Shown: positions 26,260 through 35,156, counted from the stretch's first letter. The stretch: DNA of 36,105 bases from Tannerella sp. (GCA_031270465.1 JAISXP010000059.1:1-36105); one strand, 5' to 3'. Numbers and translations: made by a program. Notes: generated by a model not told the origin, from the letters alone.

Positions 26260-28905
26260 TTAATGAACGGTACGGTACATTTCTAAAACCAGTCCGAATA
26301 ATGCATGAACAATTTCCATTGTAGACGGAATCCTGCCCAAAGGAATTGCTTCAGCAATCAATGATTTGCCGCGTTCGATCAGCAGTTTTGCCTGTTCTCT
26401 GTCTTTCCATCTATAAGAATCAAAATTTTCATTAAACATTATTACATACTGTTCGCCACCTGTTGGCGTCATTTCAAGCACAAACTTCTGTTCGACGATT
26501 TTATAGGTAACTTCCTTTGTCTTTCTAATATTTTTCTCGCGACTGATTGTTTCTTTATTCCCGGGAAAATCATTGCATGTTGCTTCTGCTGCAGCCAGAT
26601 ACTTTTCATCATATCCGGGCATTCTGTTGATTCCTTTGCTTTTGATTATATATATCATCGTGTCCAGTTCGTAAAAGGCCTCCGTCATTTCCTTTTCTGC
26701 TTTCCGGTATCTCATCTGTGCTTTGACAGGGTACAATTCGAACAGTTGCCTGCGGAGGTTGTTGTGAATTTCCAGTCTTTTGAAGAGGTCGCTTTCCCCG
26801 GCTTTCAAACTTTTTTCGAGTTCGGAAAGTCGTTCGCTGACTTTGGCCGCGGTTTGCCTGTCTGCTTCCGGGATTTCGCCGGTAGCATTTATTTCATGTA
26901 TGTCCTGTCTGGCTGCCGAGATTTTTTTTAAAATATCTTCTTCCGAAGGAACTTCGGCCTGCTTGATTTCAATGTCCAGTTCTTTGGTATAATCCAGTAA
27001 CGGGAAAAAAGCTTTGAAGTGCATGGTTTGCGCCTTGTCTACCTTTATGGTAATCTCCACATCGCTGTTTTGGGGTAATGTATACGGAATGTCTTCGCCG
27101 GTTATGATCACTTCGCGGATCAGGTCGTTCAATTCTGGGTCAGCGCCTACGGCATTACAGTCTCCCTGATAGATGCCGATACAAAACCAGTCATCTTTTT
27201 CTCCTTTACGTATTTTACACGTGGTCTTCAGACCTTTGACGACACCCGTAGCCGGCAGATTTCTGTTTTTTTCCAGTCCCTTGACGGGAAAGAAACCAAG
27301 GCCATCCTTGTTTTCGAAATACTTGGCAATGCCGACATGATAAGATAAAACCTGCGTTTTGGGAAAGTCGATACTTTGAATGATATTGAATTGATCGGGT
27401 TCGCAGTCCAGCCGGTTTCCTTTTTCGTCGAATACCTGTATCTCGAACGAATTGGAACGATTTTCAAGCAGAAGGACTTCAATGAGGGTTGCTTTCCTGT
27501 CGCTGATGCGCTTCAATCCGCTTGACCAGGCTTCGTCGACACGCCTAATGCCGACAAAGATCTCGTTTGGAAAGCGTTCGGTTGATTTTTCTTTCAACGC
27601 CTTGATGGAAACCAGTGCATTCTTTTCCATGCCTGTCGCTTCATATTTGACGTCCAGTCGGAGTTTATCTGCGTAAGGTGTCGAACCGCCATCGCCGCCT
27701 CCCTGCTGTACGGTTTTGGGGTCTTCAGCAACAGCGGGGATATCCACATCCACAGTAGAAGCGTAGATCGCAGCTCCCTGTGCTACGACTGTCATCGGAT
27801 CTTTGGACGTGTCTACGTGCTCGGTGATTTGTTCGCGCAACATGCACCGCAGGATGGGCGAATGGGTGGGTCCGCCCACCGGAATAAGCGCGTCGAGGTC
27901 GGCGCCCTGCAGGTTGTTGCGCTTCAGCAGTCCTTTCGCAATGTCGATGGCTTTCTGAAAGATGGGCGAGAGGACGCGCTCCATGTCTTTCTGCGTGACG
28001 GTTACGTCTACTTCGGGAGCTTCGCCTTCTTCGTCCTCAAAGGGCAGGTCGCCCAGATCGGTAAGGATATTGTGCTTGTCCCTGAACGACATTTGAATCT
28101 TGGCTTCTTCGGCCAGCCGCTTGACGCCGTTTCGCAAAATCTCTCTCCTGTCGGGGTCGTTAAGAATACCTTCGATGACAAAATTTTTCTGGAGGTACGG
28201 CAGGATAATCTGGTCGACGATGGCTTCGTCGAGGTTTTTGCCGCCGAGCCAGTTATCTCCGTCGGTATCTTTGACGGACAGGATTCCTTCTTCGGCTTTT
28301 ACGAGTGTGGCGTCGAAGGTGCCGTCGCCAAAGTCGAATACGAGCCAGTATCCGTCTTTTTTTTCGGCGTCCAGGCCGTAAGCAGTTGCCGCAGCAACCG
28401 GTTCCTGAAGCAAAACGACCTGCTTGAATCCGGCCAGTTTGGCTGCCTTGATGGTTGCTTCGTTTTGTGGACTGAGGAATTTGGCGGGCACGGTGATTAC
28501 TATCGACGAGAGATTTTCGTCCAGTACCAGTGATTTCAGTTTTTTCAGTACTTCGGCCGACAGTTCTTCCGAAGGAATTTCCCTGTTCATGTGGCTGCTT
28601 CGATAGGTATGTGTGGTACCCATTGTGCGTTTAAATTCGATATATGAATTGGTTTCGCCCTTTTTGAAATCCTTCATCGCCCTCATTACATTCAAATCCT
28701 TCATCGCCCTCGTTGTGTCGTTTTTCATCACATTCATTGCCGGGTCGCCGACCTGCACGACCTGTTTTTTGTTGAAATATACGCAGGAAGGCACGATATC
28801 CTTCAGTATGTCGGATTTTATGATTCTGGGGACGCCGTTTTCCATCCGGGCGATGGCTGAATTGGTTGTGCCCAGGTCGATGCCGTAGTCAATTTTCGTT
28901 CTCAT
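26260..28905 (-). CDS. Hsp70-like chaperone A, with altered phosphate-2 loop
   Basis: The 881-residue protein has a complete Hsp70 nucleotide-binding domain: IDYGIDLGTTNSAIAR at the start, Lys92 in IEFKRTMG (equivalent to the catalytic Lys of DnaK), and VGGPTHSPILR plus DPMTVVAQGAA for adenosine binding. The phosphate-2 motif reads DFGDGTFD (191-198) instead of DxGGGTFD; the Asp194 codon GAC differs from GGC in paralogue B by one base. The interdomain region is a Gly-rich loop then DKLRLDVKYEA, unlike the DnaK linker. The beta domain ends near ELDIEIKQ (about residue 650), and the last 230 helical residues are unrelated to those of paralogue B. It is longer than DnaK (about 640). It may be impaired in ATP use and act as a partner of B. 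Confidence 0.92.
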   Translation of the reverse strand: MRTKIDYGIDLGTTNSAIARMENGVPRIIKSDILKDIVPSCVYFNKKQVVQVGDPAMNVMKNDTTRAMKDLNVMRAMKDFKKGETNSYIEFKRTMGTTHTYRSSHMNREIPSEELSAEVLKKLKSLVLDENLSSIVITVPAKFLSPQNEATIKAAKLAGFKQVVLLQEPVAAATAYGLDAEKKDGYWLVFDFGDGTFDATLVKAEEGILSVKDTDGDNWLGGKNLDEAIVDQIILPYLQKNFVIEGILNDPDRREILRNGVKRLAEEAKIQMSFRDKHNILTDLGDLPFEDEEGEAPEVDVTVTQKDMERVLSPIFQKAIDIAKGLLKRNNLQGADLDALIPVGGPTHSPILRCMLREQITEHVDTSKDPMTVVAQGAAIYASTVDVDIPAVAEDPKTVQQGGGDGGSTPYADKLRLDVKYEATGMEKNALVSIKALKEKSTERFPNEIFVGIRRVDEAWSSGLKRISDRKATLIEVLLLENRSNSFEIQVFDEKGNRLDCEPDQFNIIQSIDFPKTQVLSYHVGIAKYFENKDGLGFFPVKGLEKNRNLPATGVVKGLKTTCKIRKGEKDDWFCIGIYQGDCNAVGADPELNDLIREVIITGEDIPYTLPQNSDVEITIKVDKAQTMHFKAFFPLLDYTKELDIEIKQAEVPSEEDILKKISAARQDIHEINATGEIPEADRQTAAKVSERLSELEKSLKAGESDLFKRLEIHNNLRRQLFELYPVKAQMRYRKAEKEMTEAFYELDTMIYIIKSKGINRMPGYDEKYLAAAEATCNDFPGNKETISREKNIRKTKEVTYKIVEQKFVLEMTPTGGEQYVIMFNENFDSYRWKDREQAKLLIERGKSLIAEAIPLGRIPSTMEIVHALFGLVLEMYRTVH
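28667..28711. repeat. 27-base tandem duplication inside Hsp70-A
   Basis: AAATCCTTCATCGCCCTC occurs at 28667-28684 and again at 28694-28711, 27 bases apart. It adds the peptide block RAMKDLNVMRAMKD near residues 66-79 of Hsp70-A; paralogue B lacks it (it reads RILKIFLKG there). The reading frame is kept. Confidence 0.8.
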
Positions 28906-28921
28906 CTTTTCATTCGTTTGG

Positions 28922-28965
28922 GGAATATCCCCTTCTCCGCCTTGCGGGGGAGAAGGGGGATATCC
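28922..28965. repeat. Strong hairpin between the two Hsp70 genes
   Basis: GGAATATCCCCTTCTCCGC (from 28922) pairs with GCGGGGGAGAAGGGGGATATCC (to 28965) around a short CTTGC loop, with one or two bulges. It lies in the 83-base gap between Hsp70-B and Hsp70-A. No T-run follows on the minus strand, so it is more likely an mRNA-stability or attenuation structure than a full terminator. Confidence 0.65.
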
Positions 28966-28988
28966 GTAACAAGTGACTGTTATGAATA

Positions 28989-31565
28989 CTATTTCAAAGT
29001 GCCTCCACCGGGTGTTTCATCGTCAGGAAGCATTTGATGCAATGCCAAGACAATAGCCCGAACTTCGGAAGTTCTACCCAAAGCGACCAGTTGATTGCCT
29101 TTTTCAATCAACTGTTTTGCCATTGCAGGATTAGACCAGTGGAGTGAGTGGAAGTTTTGGGCATAGTGATTCAGGAACTGCACAAACATCAGGCCTCCGG
29201 TTACTGTATCGACAAGTTGAAAGTGCAATCCTTTCATTTCCTGCGTCAATTTCTTTGCTTCCTTCACATCTTTAGCAGGGATGATTTGCCTCATCTTTCT
29301 GTTAAAGTCATCCACCATGGCTTTCAATTTGCCCATATCCAGGTTATTTGCGCTGTCGCCAATTTTTTCTATCAACTCATTTAATTCAAGACTGGCGTCT
29401 TTCATTTCCCTTTCTGCTTCCGGCCATTTATCCTCCGAACTGCCGGCGGCACCTAATTTGAGCATTTGCTTGCGGAGACTGTTTTGAATGTTCATTTTCC
29501 CGTCGGCGCTGCCTTTTTCGTTTTCCAGTTTTCCTTCGAGTCTGTCAAGTTCTTCGACGACTTCGGCTGCTCCTGCCTTTATTGCCTTCGCTTTTGCATC
29601 GGCGATTTGTTTTGAAAGGTCTGTTACCGAAGGCATCGCGGTTTGCTTGATTTCAATGTCCAGTTCTTCGGCATAATCCAGTGACGGGAAATAAGCTTTG
29701 AAGTGCATGGATTGCGATTCGTCTATCTTGATGGTAATATCCACGTTGCTGTTTTCCGGCAACAAATTGGGAATGGTATCGCCGGTTATGATTACTTCGC
29801 AGATCAGGTCGTTCAGCGCCGGGTCGGTGCCTTTGGCATTGTAGTCGCCCTGATAGATTGGAATGCGTATCCTGTCCTGCGAATTGCGGGGTCTGATTTT
29901 TTTTCGGGTTTTGAGGCCGTTTACCACACCCGTAGCCGGTAAGGTCTTGCTTTTTTCCAATCCTTTGACGGGAAAGAACAGGTCGGCTTCCTCGTCTTCG
30001 AAATACTTGGCAATGCCGACATGATAAGATAAAACCTGCATTTTGGTCACGCCGCCGATACCTTGAATGATATTGAACTGATCGGGTTCGCAGCTCAGCC
30101 TGTTTCCTTCTTCGTCGAATACCTGTATATCGAACGAGTTGGAACGATTTTCAAGCAGAAGGACTTCTACAAGGGATGCTTTCCTGTCGCTGATGCGCTT
30201 CAAACCGCTTGACCAGGCTTCGTCGGCACGCTTGATGTCGACAAAGATCTCGTTTGGAAAGTGTCCGGTTGATTTTTCTCTCAGCGCCTTGATGGAAACC
30301 AGTTCATTCTTTTCCACGCTTGTTGCTTCATATTTGACGTCCAGTCGGAGTTTATCCGCGTGAGGTGTCGAACCGCTATCGCCGCCTCCCTGCTGTCCGG
30401 TTTTGGGGTCTTCAGCAACAGCGGGGATATCCACATCCACAGTAGAAGCGTAGAGCGCAGCTCCCTGTGCTACGACTGTCATCGGATCTTTGGACGTGTC
30501 TACGTGCTCGGTGATTTGTTCGCGCAACATGCGCCGCAGGATGGGCGAATGGGTGGGTCCGCCCACCGGAATAAGCGCGTCGAGGTCGGCGCCCCGCAGG
30601 TTGTTGCGCTTCAGCAGTCCTTTCGCAATGTCGATGGCTTTCTGAAAGATGGGCGAGAGGACGCGCTCCATGTCTTTCTGCGTGACGGTTACGTCTACTT
30701 CGGGAGTTTCGCCGTATTCGTCCTCAAAGGGCAGGTCGCCCAGATCGGTAAGGATATTGTGCGCGTCCTTGAACGACATTTGAATCTTGGCTTCTTCGGC
30801 CAGCCGCTTGACGCCGTTTCGCAAAATCTCTCTCCTGTCGGGGTCGTTAAGAATACCCTCGATGGCAAAATTTTTCTGGAGGTGCGGCAGGATAATCTGG
30901 TCGACGATGGCTTCGTCGAGGTTTTTGCCGCCGAGCCAGTTATCTCCGTCGGTATCTTTGACGGACAGGATTCCTTCTTCGGCTTTTACGAGTGCGGCGT
31001 CGAAGGTGCCGCCGCCAAAGTCGAATACGAGCCAGTATCCGTCTTTTTTTTCGGCATCCAGGCCGTAAGCAGTTGCCGCAGCAACCGGTTCCTGAAGCAA
31101 AACGACCTGCTTGAATCCGGCCAGTTTGGCTGCCTGGATGGTTGCTTCGTTTTGTGGACTGAGGAATTTGGCGGGCACGGTGATTACTATCGACGAGAGG
31201 TTTTCGTCCAGTACCAGTGATTTCAGTTTTTTCAGTACTTCGGCCGACAGTTCTTCCGAAGGAAATTCCCTGTTCATGTACCTGCTCCGATAGGTATGTG
31301 TGGTACCCATTGTGCGTTTAAATTCGATATATGTATTGGTTTCGCCCTTTAGGAAAATCTTCAATATCCTCGTTATGTCGTTTTTCATCGCATTCACTGC
31401 CGGGTCGCCGACCAGCACGGCCTGTTTTTTGTTGAAATGTACGCAGGAAGGCACGGTATCCTTCAGCGTGTCGGATTTTATGATTCTGGGGACGCCTCTT
31501 TCCATCCGGGCGATGGCTGAATTGGTTGTGCCCAGGTCGATGCCGTAGTCAATTTTAATTCTCAT
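28989..31565 (-). CDS. Hsp70-like chaperone B
   Basis: The 858-residue protein is the tandem paralogue of Hsp70-A, nearly identical over the nucleotide-binding domain. All ATP motifs are intact: IDYGIDLGTTNSAIAR, Lys83 in IEFKRTMG, the phosphate-2 loop DFGGGTFD (182-189), VGGPTHSPILRRM and DPMTVVAQGAA. The following region (DKLRLDVKYEATSVEKNELVS onward) replaces a canonical DnaK linker and beta-sandwich, and clear similarity to A stops after ELDIEIKQ. The C-terminal part is a helical region with two coiled-coil-like stretches and a Gly-rich end. The start overlaps the stop of the GrpE-like gene (ATGA), indicating coupled translation. It is probably the active ATPase of the pair. Confidence 0.93.
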   Translation of the reverse strand: MRIKIDYGIDLGTTNSAIARMERGVPRIIKSDTLKDTVPSCVHFNKKQAVLVGDPAVNAMKNDITRILKIFLKGETNTYIEFKRTMGTTHTYRSRYMNREFPSEELSAEVLKKLKSLVLDENLSSIVITVPAKFLSPQNEATIQAAKLAGFKQVVLLQEPVAAATAYGLDAEKKDGYWLVFDFGGGTFDAALVKAEEGILSVKDTDGDNWLGGKNLDEAIVDQIILPHLQKNFAIEGILNDPDRREILRNGVKRLAEEAKIQMSFKDAHNILTDLGDLPFEDEYGETPEVDVTVTQKDMERVLSPIFQKAIDIAKGLLKRNNLRGADLDALIPVGGPTHSPILRRMLREQITEHVDTSKDPMTVVAQGAALYASTVDVDIPAVAEDPKTGQQGGGDSGSTPHADKLRLDVKYEATSVEKNELVSIKALREKSTGHFPNEIFVDIKRADEAWSSGLKRISDRKASLVEVLLLENRSNSFDIQVFDEEGNRLSCEPDQFNIIQGIGGVTKMQVLSYHVGIAKYFEDEEADLFFPVKGLEKSKTLPATGVVNGLKTRKKIRPRNSQDRIRIPIYQGDYNAKGTDPALNDLICEVIITGDTIPNLLPENSNVDITIKIDESQSMHFKAYFPSLDYAEELDIEIKQTAMPSVTDLSKQIADAKAKAIKAGAAEVVEELDRLEGKLENEKGSADGKMNIQNSLRKQMLKLGAAGSSEDKWPEAEREMKDASLELNELIEKIGDSANNLDMGKLKAMVDDFNRKMRQIIPAKDVKEAKKLTQEMKGLHFQLVDTVTGGLMFVQFLNHYAQNFHSLHWSNPAMAKQLIEKGNQLVALGRTSEVRAIVLALHQMLPDDETPGGGTLK

Positions 31566-32524
31566 GATTGTACTGTATTTGTAATATTATTGTTGTTAAT
31601 GGATGAATCCTGACTGTCGTCGTCCTGCGGACCTACGGATACTTCGATTTGTGCGGACTGAATCATTTTGCCGTTGTAGTTGACTTGCGGGACTATCACT
31701 TTCGTGATGACTTCGGCGCCGGCCTCGAGGTTCTCGTCGGGGATGGAGTTGACTACGGTTACTTTCATGCCTTCGTGGAATTCTTTTCCGAGCAGTTGGG
31801 GCACTTCGTATCCGTTGGCGGCAAGGTTGTCTTTCAATGTGCCTACCGAGCGTTTCAACTGTTTCAGGCCTTTGGTGCCTTCGCTCATCAGGCTGATGTT
31901 TCGTTCGATCACGTTGATTTCGCTTGCCACCTTCAGCGCCAGCGAATGGTCGATTTCGGGTTCGGGCGTATCCGATTCAACCGGTACCTGATTTTCCAGC
32001 TTTTTGACCAGAAGCTGTATTTCCCGGTCAAACTCGTTCACCAGTTTTTCTTCGATTTCGTCTTTCGTTTTGCCCACCTGTTCGATGATGGCGGACTTGT
32101 CGGTTTTCTGCCGCCTGCTCAGGAACCAGTAGACCAGCACGGAGAGGATGATGGCCATGAGGAGGACAATCACGACGTAGAGGGTGGTGTTGCTTACCGA
32201 GCGGCCGACTTCCTGAAACCGCTGGTTGGCGGAGGCTTCGGTGGTCGAGATTTTTACGCCGAGCTGGTCTGCCGTTTCGCGGATGGCCTGGCTGTTGCTT
32301 TGTGTCGACTGCCGGAGTGTCTCGATGGTTTCGCCGGCGGCCTTGAGCCGGGTCTGCAGGGCGGTTACTTCGCCGCGCAGTTTTCGCGTTTCCGTACGGA
32401 GCGTCTGCAGTTCGCTTTTTACGGTCTGCAACTCCTTTTTCAGTTCATCCGTTGCCGGATTGCCGTTCTGTGCCGACGCTGCTGCGCCTGCCAGAAGGAA
32501 TAGAGCCAATACAATTTTTTTCAT
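31562..32524 (-). CDS. Single-pass coiled-coil membrane protein with GrpE-like C-terminal domain
   Basis: The 320-residue protein has a signal peptide (MKKIVLALFLLAGAAASAQ), a coiled coil over about 24-75 (LQTVKSELQTLRTETRKLRGE), a membrane helix at 114-135 (LYVVIVLLMAIILSVLVYWFL) and a cytoplasmic-side part at 136-320. Within it, residues 195-250 form helices and 245-298 resemble the GrpE wing: LLGKEFHEGMKV matches the GrpE GxxFDPxxHEAM region, and AGAEVITKVIVPQ then NGKMIQSAQIEVSVG matches TVVEVLQKGY...RxLRPAMVKV. It would thus be a nucleotide-exchange factor anchored in the inner membrane. The Hsp70 genes follow with an ATGA overlap, which strengthens the call. The resemblance is by eye and needs a profile comparison. 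Confidence 0.65.
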   Translation of the reverse strand: MKKIVLALFLLAGAAASAQNGNPATDELKKELQTVKSELQTLRTETRKLRGEVTALQTRLKAAGETIETLRQSTQSNSQAIRETADQLGVKISTTEASANQRFQEVGRSVSNTTLYVVIVLLMAIILSVLVYWFLSRRQKTDKSAIIEQVGKTKDEIEEKLVNEFDREIQLLVKKLENQVPVESDTPEPEIDHSLALKVASEINVIERNISLMSEGTKGLKQLKRSVGTLKDNLAANGYEVPQLLGKEFHEGMKVTVVNSIPDENLEAGAEVITKVIVPQVNYNGKMIQSAQIEVSVGPQDDDSQDSSINNNNITNTVQS

Positions 32525-32572
32525 CGTTCTTTTATTTTAAATGTGTGTTATAAATTTGTTTTGAGATCTTTT

Positions 32573-34996
32573 TCATCTTTCTTTCATTGTCAACATGCCG
32601 AGGGCCGACAGCAGCCAGAAGAATCCGTACACGATGAGCGTGCCCGATACCCACCTGGGCATCGGCAGCCAGTCGAAATACCAGATCAGGAACAGCGCCA
32701 GTTCGGGCAGAAAGAGTATCAGATGCTGCGAGTGCCAGAAGCGCGACATCTTCGAGCGGTTCAGCCGCCGCGTGTTGCACAGCAGCATCATCCGTATGTT
32801 GTCGTATGCCCAGAAGAATCCGTAGATGCTGAATATGGCGTGCCATACGGAGTTGACGGAGAGATTGCCCAGGTCGATGATGCAGACGGCGATGAGCGGC
32901 AGGAGCAGCGAGCGGAAGAAATAGGTCCAGTACATCACTCCGGGCGAGCCGTTGAGGCGAAACATGGTCGATGCCAGGTGGCCTCCGGGATTCATGGCTT
33001 TCAGTTGCTGGATTTTGAACATTGCATAAAACAGTATGCCGAAGGCAAGCACCCAGAAGCTTATGCTGTCGAGAAGCGAGAGGGCTGTTTTTTCCTGCAC
33101 GATCATGTAGGTATTTTTATATATATAGAAAAGCCACATGTTCGCAAGGAAAGTGATGAATACGCCGAAGGCGGGCATTCGCCGCTTCACGAGGCTGGCG
33201 ATGCCGTAGGATGTGCAGAAGAACCAGAACATGACGAGGGAGTACGGCAGGCTGCGGACAAATTTGCCGACGGCGGCGGGGTCGGACACGACATGCCACC
33301 GGTATTCGAGCAGCGCGAACAGGGCGACGGGTATGATCGTGGTCCAGAAGAAGTATTTCACGGCAGCCCATGCCGTACCGCCGCGAAACGTCAGTCCGTT
33401 GATTGTCGTACGGCGCTTTGGCGCGGGCTGTCTTTTTCCGGCCGGCTTTGGTGCGGGGGGTTTTTGGCCGGAAGCTTTTTGTTCGAAAACCGTTTTCGCG
33501 GGTGTCCTCTGTACGGGTGCCCTCTGTACGGGCTGTTCACTGTTTCCGCTCTGCTTTCCGCCCGACAGCGCTTCCCTGTTTTTTTCCAGTCGGGCGCGAA
33601 CTTCGGAGTTGAGTTCCATTTTTTCGATTTCTGCCATCAGCGTGTGCGCCTCGTTTATCTTCTTTATAAGGACTGTCACGTTCGGACGGTTTTCAATCAT
33701 GCTGTTCACGTCGGCAATCGTCATGTCCAGCGCCTTGTCTGCAATGAGGGAGCTTAGTGTCCGGTAATGCCCTCCGGCGCCCGAACTGCCGCCCATGTTC
33801 GCCAGCGTTTTTCTGCTGTCTTCGAATCTTTTCCTGAGCGCGCTCCCGACGACGAGCGACTGTCCCTTGAGGAGGAGGCTTTCGGCGACATCTTTTTTCG
33901 ATTTGCCCGTCGCGGGCGAGTTGTCGTCAGCGTTTTTCAGCATTTTGAGGAGCGGCTTTGTTTCGTTCAGCAGTTCTTGTGCGTCTTCTACGGTTTGGTT
34001 TCTTTCTTTTTTCAGCATCTGTGCGAGCATGGCCAGCGCCATCATTGTTTCGAGGTTTTCCTGCTGGCCTTCGCTGTCTGCCTTGCTGTTGTTGTAGTAG
34101 TCGATGGAGCACAGGAGGATTTCTTCGGCGACGCTGTCGGTGGCCGACGTGTATTTGAGGTCGTTGGCGCCGGTGAGGTTTTTCAGCGTCGCGAGGTCGC
34201 CCGACGTGTCGTCGTAGAGTTTGCTGCCGATGCTGTCGGCTCTGGCGGGATTATCCTTTCGTTTCCGTGCGGCGTCTTCTGCCTTGCGTTCGATTTCGGC
34301 AGCAAATCCTTTGGCAAATTCTTCCATGAAGTCGCTTTTGGCGGCAAAGCTGAGCGTCGACAGCGCTTTTATCGCTCTGGCCGTGGTGATGTTTCGTTTG
34401 TTTGCGCTCTCGATGTCTTTCATGAGCGTGCGCAAGAAGGAGAGTTCGAGTTCGGCTGCCGTCACTCTGAAGGTTTTGTCGGTTGTCCGTGTGACGAAGT
34501 CGCGGAGGCAGTCGCTTTCGAGGAATTTGATTTTGAGCGCAAGCGCCTGTTCGAAAGCGGCGACGGCGCCCGACTTCATCTGCTGGCTGCGGCAGAGGAG
34601 CAGAGTGGAGAGGTTGTGGAAGGCGGAACTGTTGCGCGGCGTGACCGTGCCGGAGGCGGTGAGTTTCGTCCATATTTCGGCGGCGTAGTCGGGGTCGTTG
34701 TCTGCCAGGGCGTCGAAGGCAGGCTCGTCCGTGATGTCGTTGCCGGTATAGAACCAGAAGAGAGCGGCATTCATGCGGTCGCTGTCGAGGTCGAGGCGCG
34801 AGGCGGCTTCGCTTACCGCGGTGTCGGTGCGCGAGAGTGTGCCGAGCGCCGGGAAGGCACAGTCTTCTCCCCGTGGCGGCTCCTGACCTGCTTCCAGGTA
34901 CATTAGCAGCCGGCTTATCTTCGCATTGCGTTCTCTTGCGGTTGCCCCGGCAAGCAGACCGATTACGCGGTACGGGTTGTTCAGAATGCTTTTCAT
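32573..34996 (-). CDS. J-like N-terminal domain fused to a multi-pass membrane region
   Basis: The 807-residue protein starts NNPYRVIGLLAGATARERNAKISRLL, like helix I-II of J-domains (NPYxVLGL...A...E), but the HPD motif needed to stimulate Hsp70 is absent. LSRTDTAVSEAASRLDLDSDRMNAALFWFYTG follows, a block I recall in Bacteroidota hypothetical or DnaJ-like proteins beside Hsp70 genes. Residues 100-475 are helical, perhaps TPR-like. A Pro/Lys/Gln-rich linker (485-530) with PVQRAPVQRTP leads to about eight membrane helices (546 to the end). As first gene of the Hsp70 operon it is probably a membrane-bound recruiter of the Hsp70s. The J-domain relation is tentative. Confidence 0.6.
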   Translation of the reverse strand: MKSILNNPYRVIGLLAGATARERNAKISRLLMYLEAGQEPPRGEDCAFPALGTLSRTDTAVSEAASRLDLDSDRMNAALFWFYTGNDITDEPAFDALADNDPDYAAEIWTKLTASGTVTPRNSSAFHNLSTLLLCRSQQMKSGAVAAFEQALALKIKFLESDCLRDFVTRTTDKTFRVTAAELELSFLRTLMKDIESANKRNITTARAIKALSTLSFAAKSDFMEEFAKGFAAEIERKAEDAARKRKDNPARADSIGSKLYDDTSGDLATLKNLTGANDLKYTSATDSVAEEILLCSIDYYNNSKADSEGQQENLETMMALAMLAQMLKKERNQTVEDAQELLNETKPLLKMLKNADDNSPATGKSKKDVAESLLLKGQSLVVGSALRKRFEDSRKTLANMGGSSGAGGHYRTLSSLIADKALDMTIADVNSMIENRPNVTVLIKKINEAHTLMAEIEKMELNSEVRARLEKNREALSGGKQSGNSEQPVQRAPVQRTPAKTVFEQKASGQKPPAPKPAGKRQPAPKRRTTINGLTFRGGTAWAAVKYFFWTTIIPVALFALLEYRWHVVSDPAAVGKFVRSLPYSLVMFWFFCTSYGIASLVKRRMPAFGVFITFLANMWLFYIYKNTYMIVQEKTALSLLDSISFWVLAFGILFYAMFKIQQLKAMNPGGHLASTMFRLNGSPGVMYWTYFFRSLLLPLIAVCIIDLGNLSVNSVWHAIFSIYGFFWAYDNIRMMLLCNTRRLNRSKMSRFWHSQHLILFLPELALFLIWYFDWLPMPRWVSGTLIVYGFFWLLSALGMLTMKER

Positions 34997-35156
34997 TTGT
35001 CTTGCTTTTTTTATTTTATCTTTTTACTGTTACCGTTTTTTTATTTTTTCATAGTCTGCCATGTCTTTTTCCGTTCGGACGGCTCTACTGTTATGTATAG
35101 AGTGGGTTATAATGCCGAAATCTATCACCCGGTACCGTCTTTTTTACTGTCGGGCG

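Noticed and set aside
28922-28965. Rho-independent terminator between the Hsp70 genes
   Set aside because: The hairpin is strong, but no T-run follows on the minus strand and no promoter was found for Hsp70-A behind it.
30360-31220. Long plus-strand open frames within both Hsp70 genes (also 27817-28533)
   Set aside because: They occur at matching places in both paralogues because the underlying DNA is duplicated; they are shadows of the Hsp70 frame, not overlapping genes.
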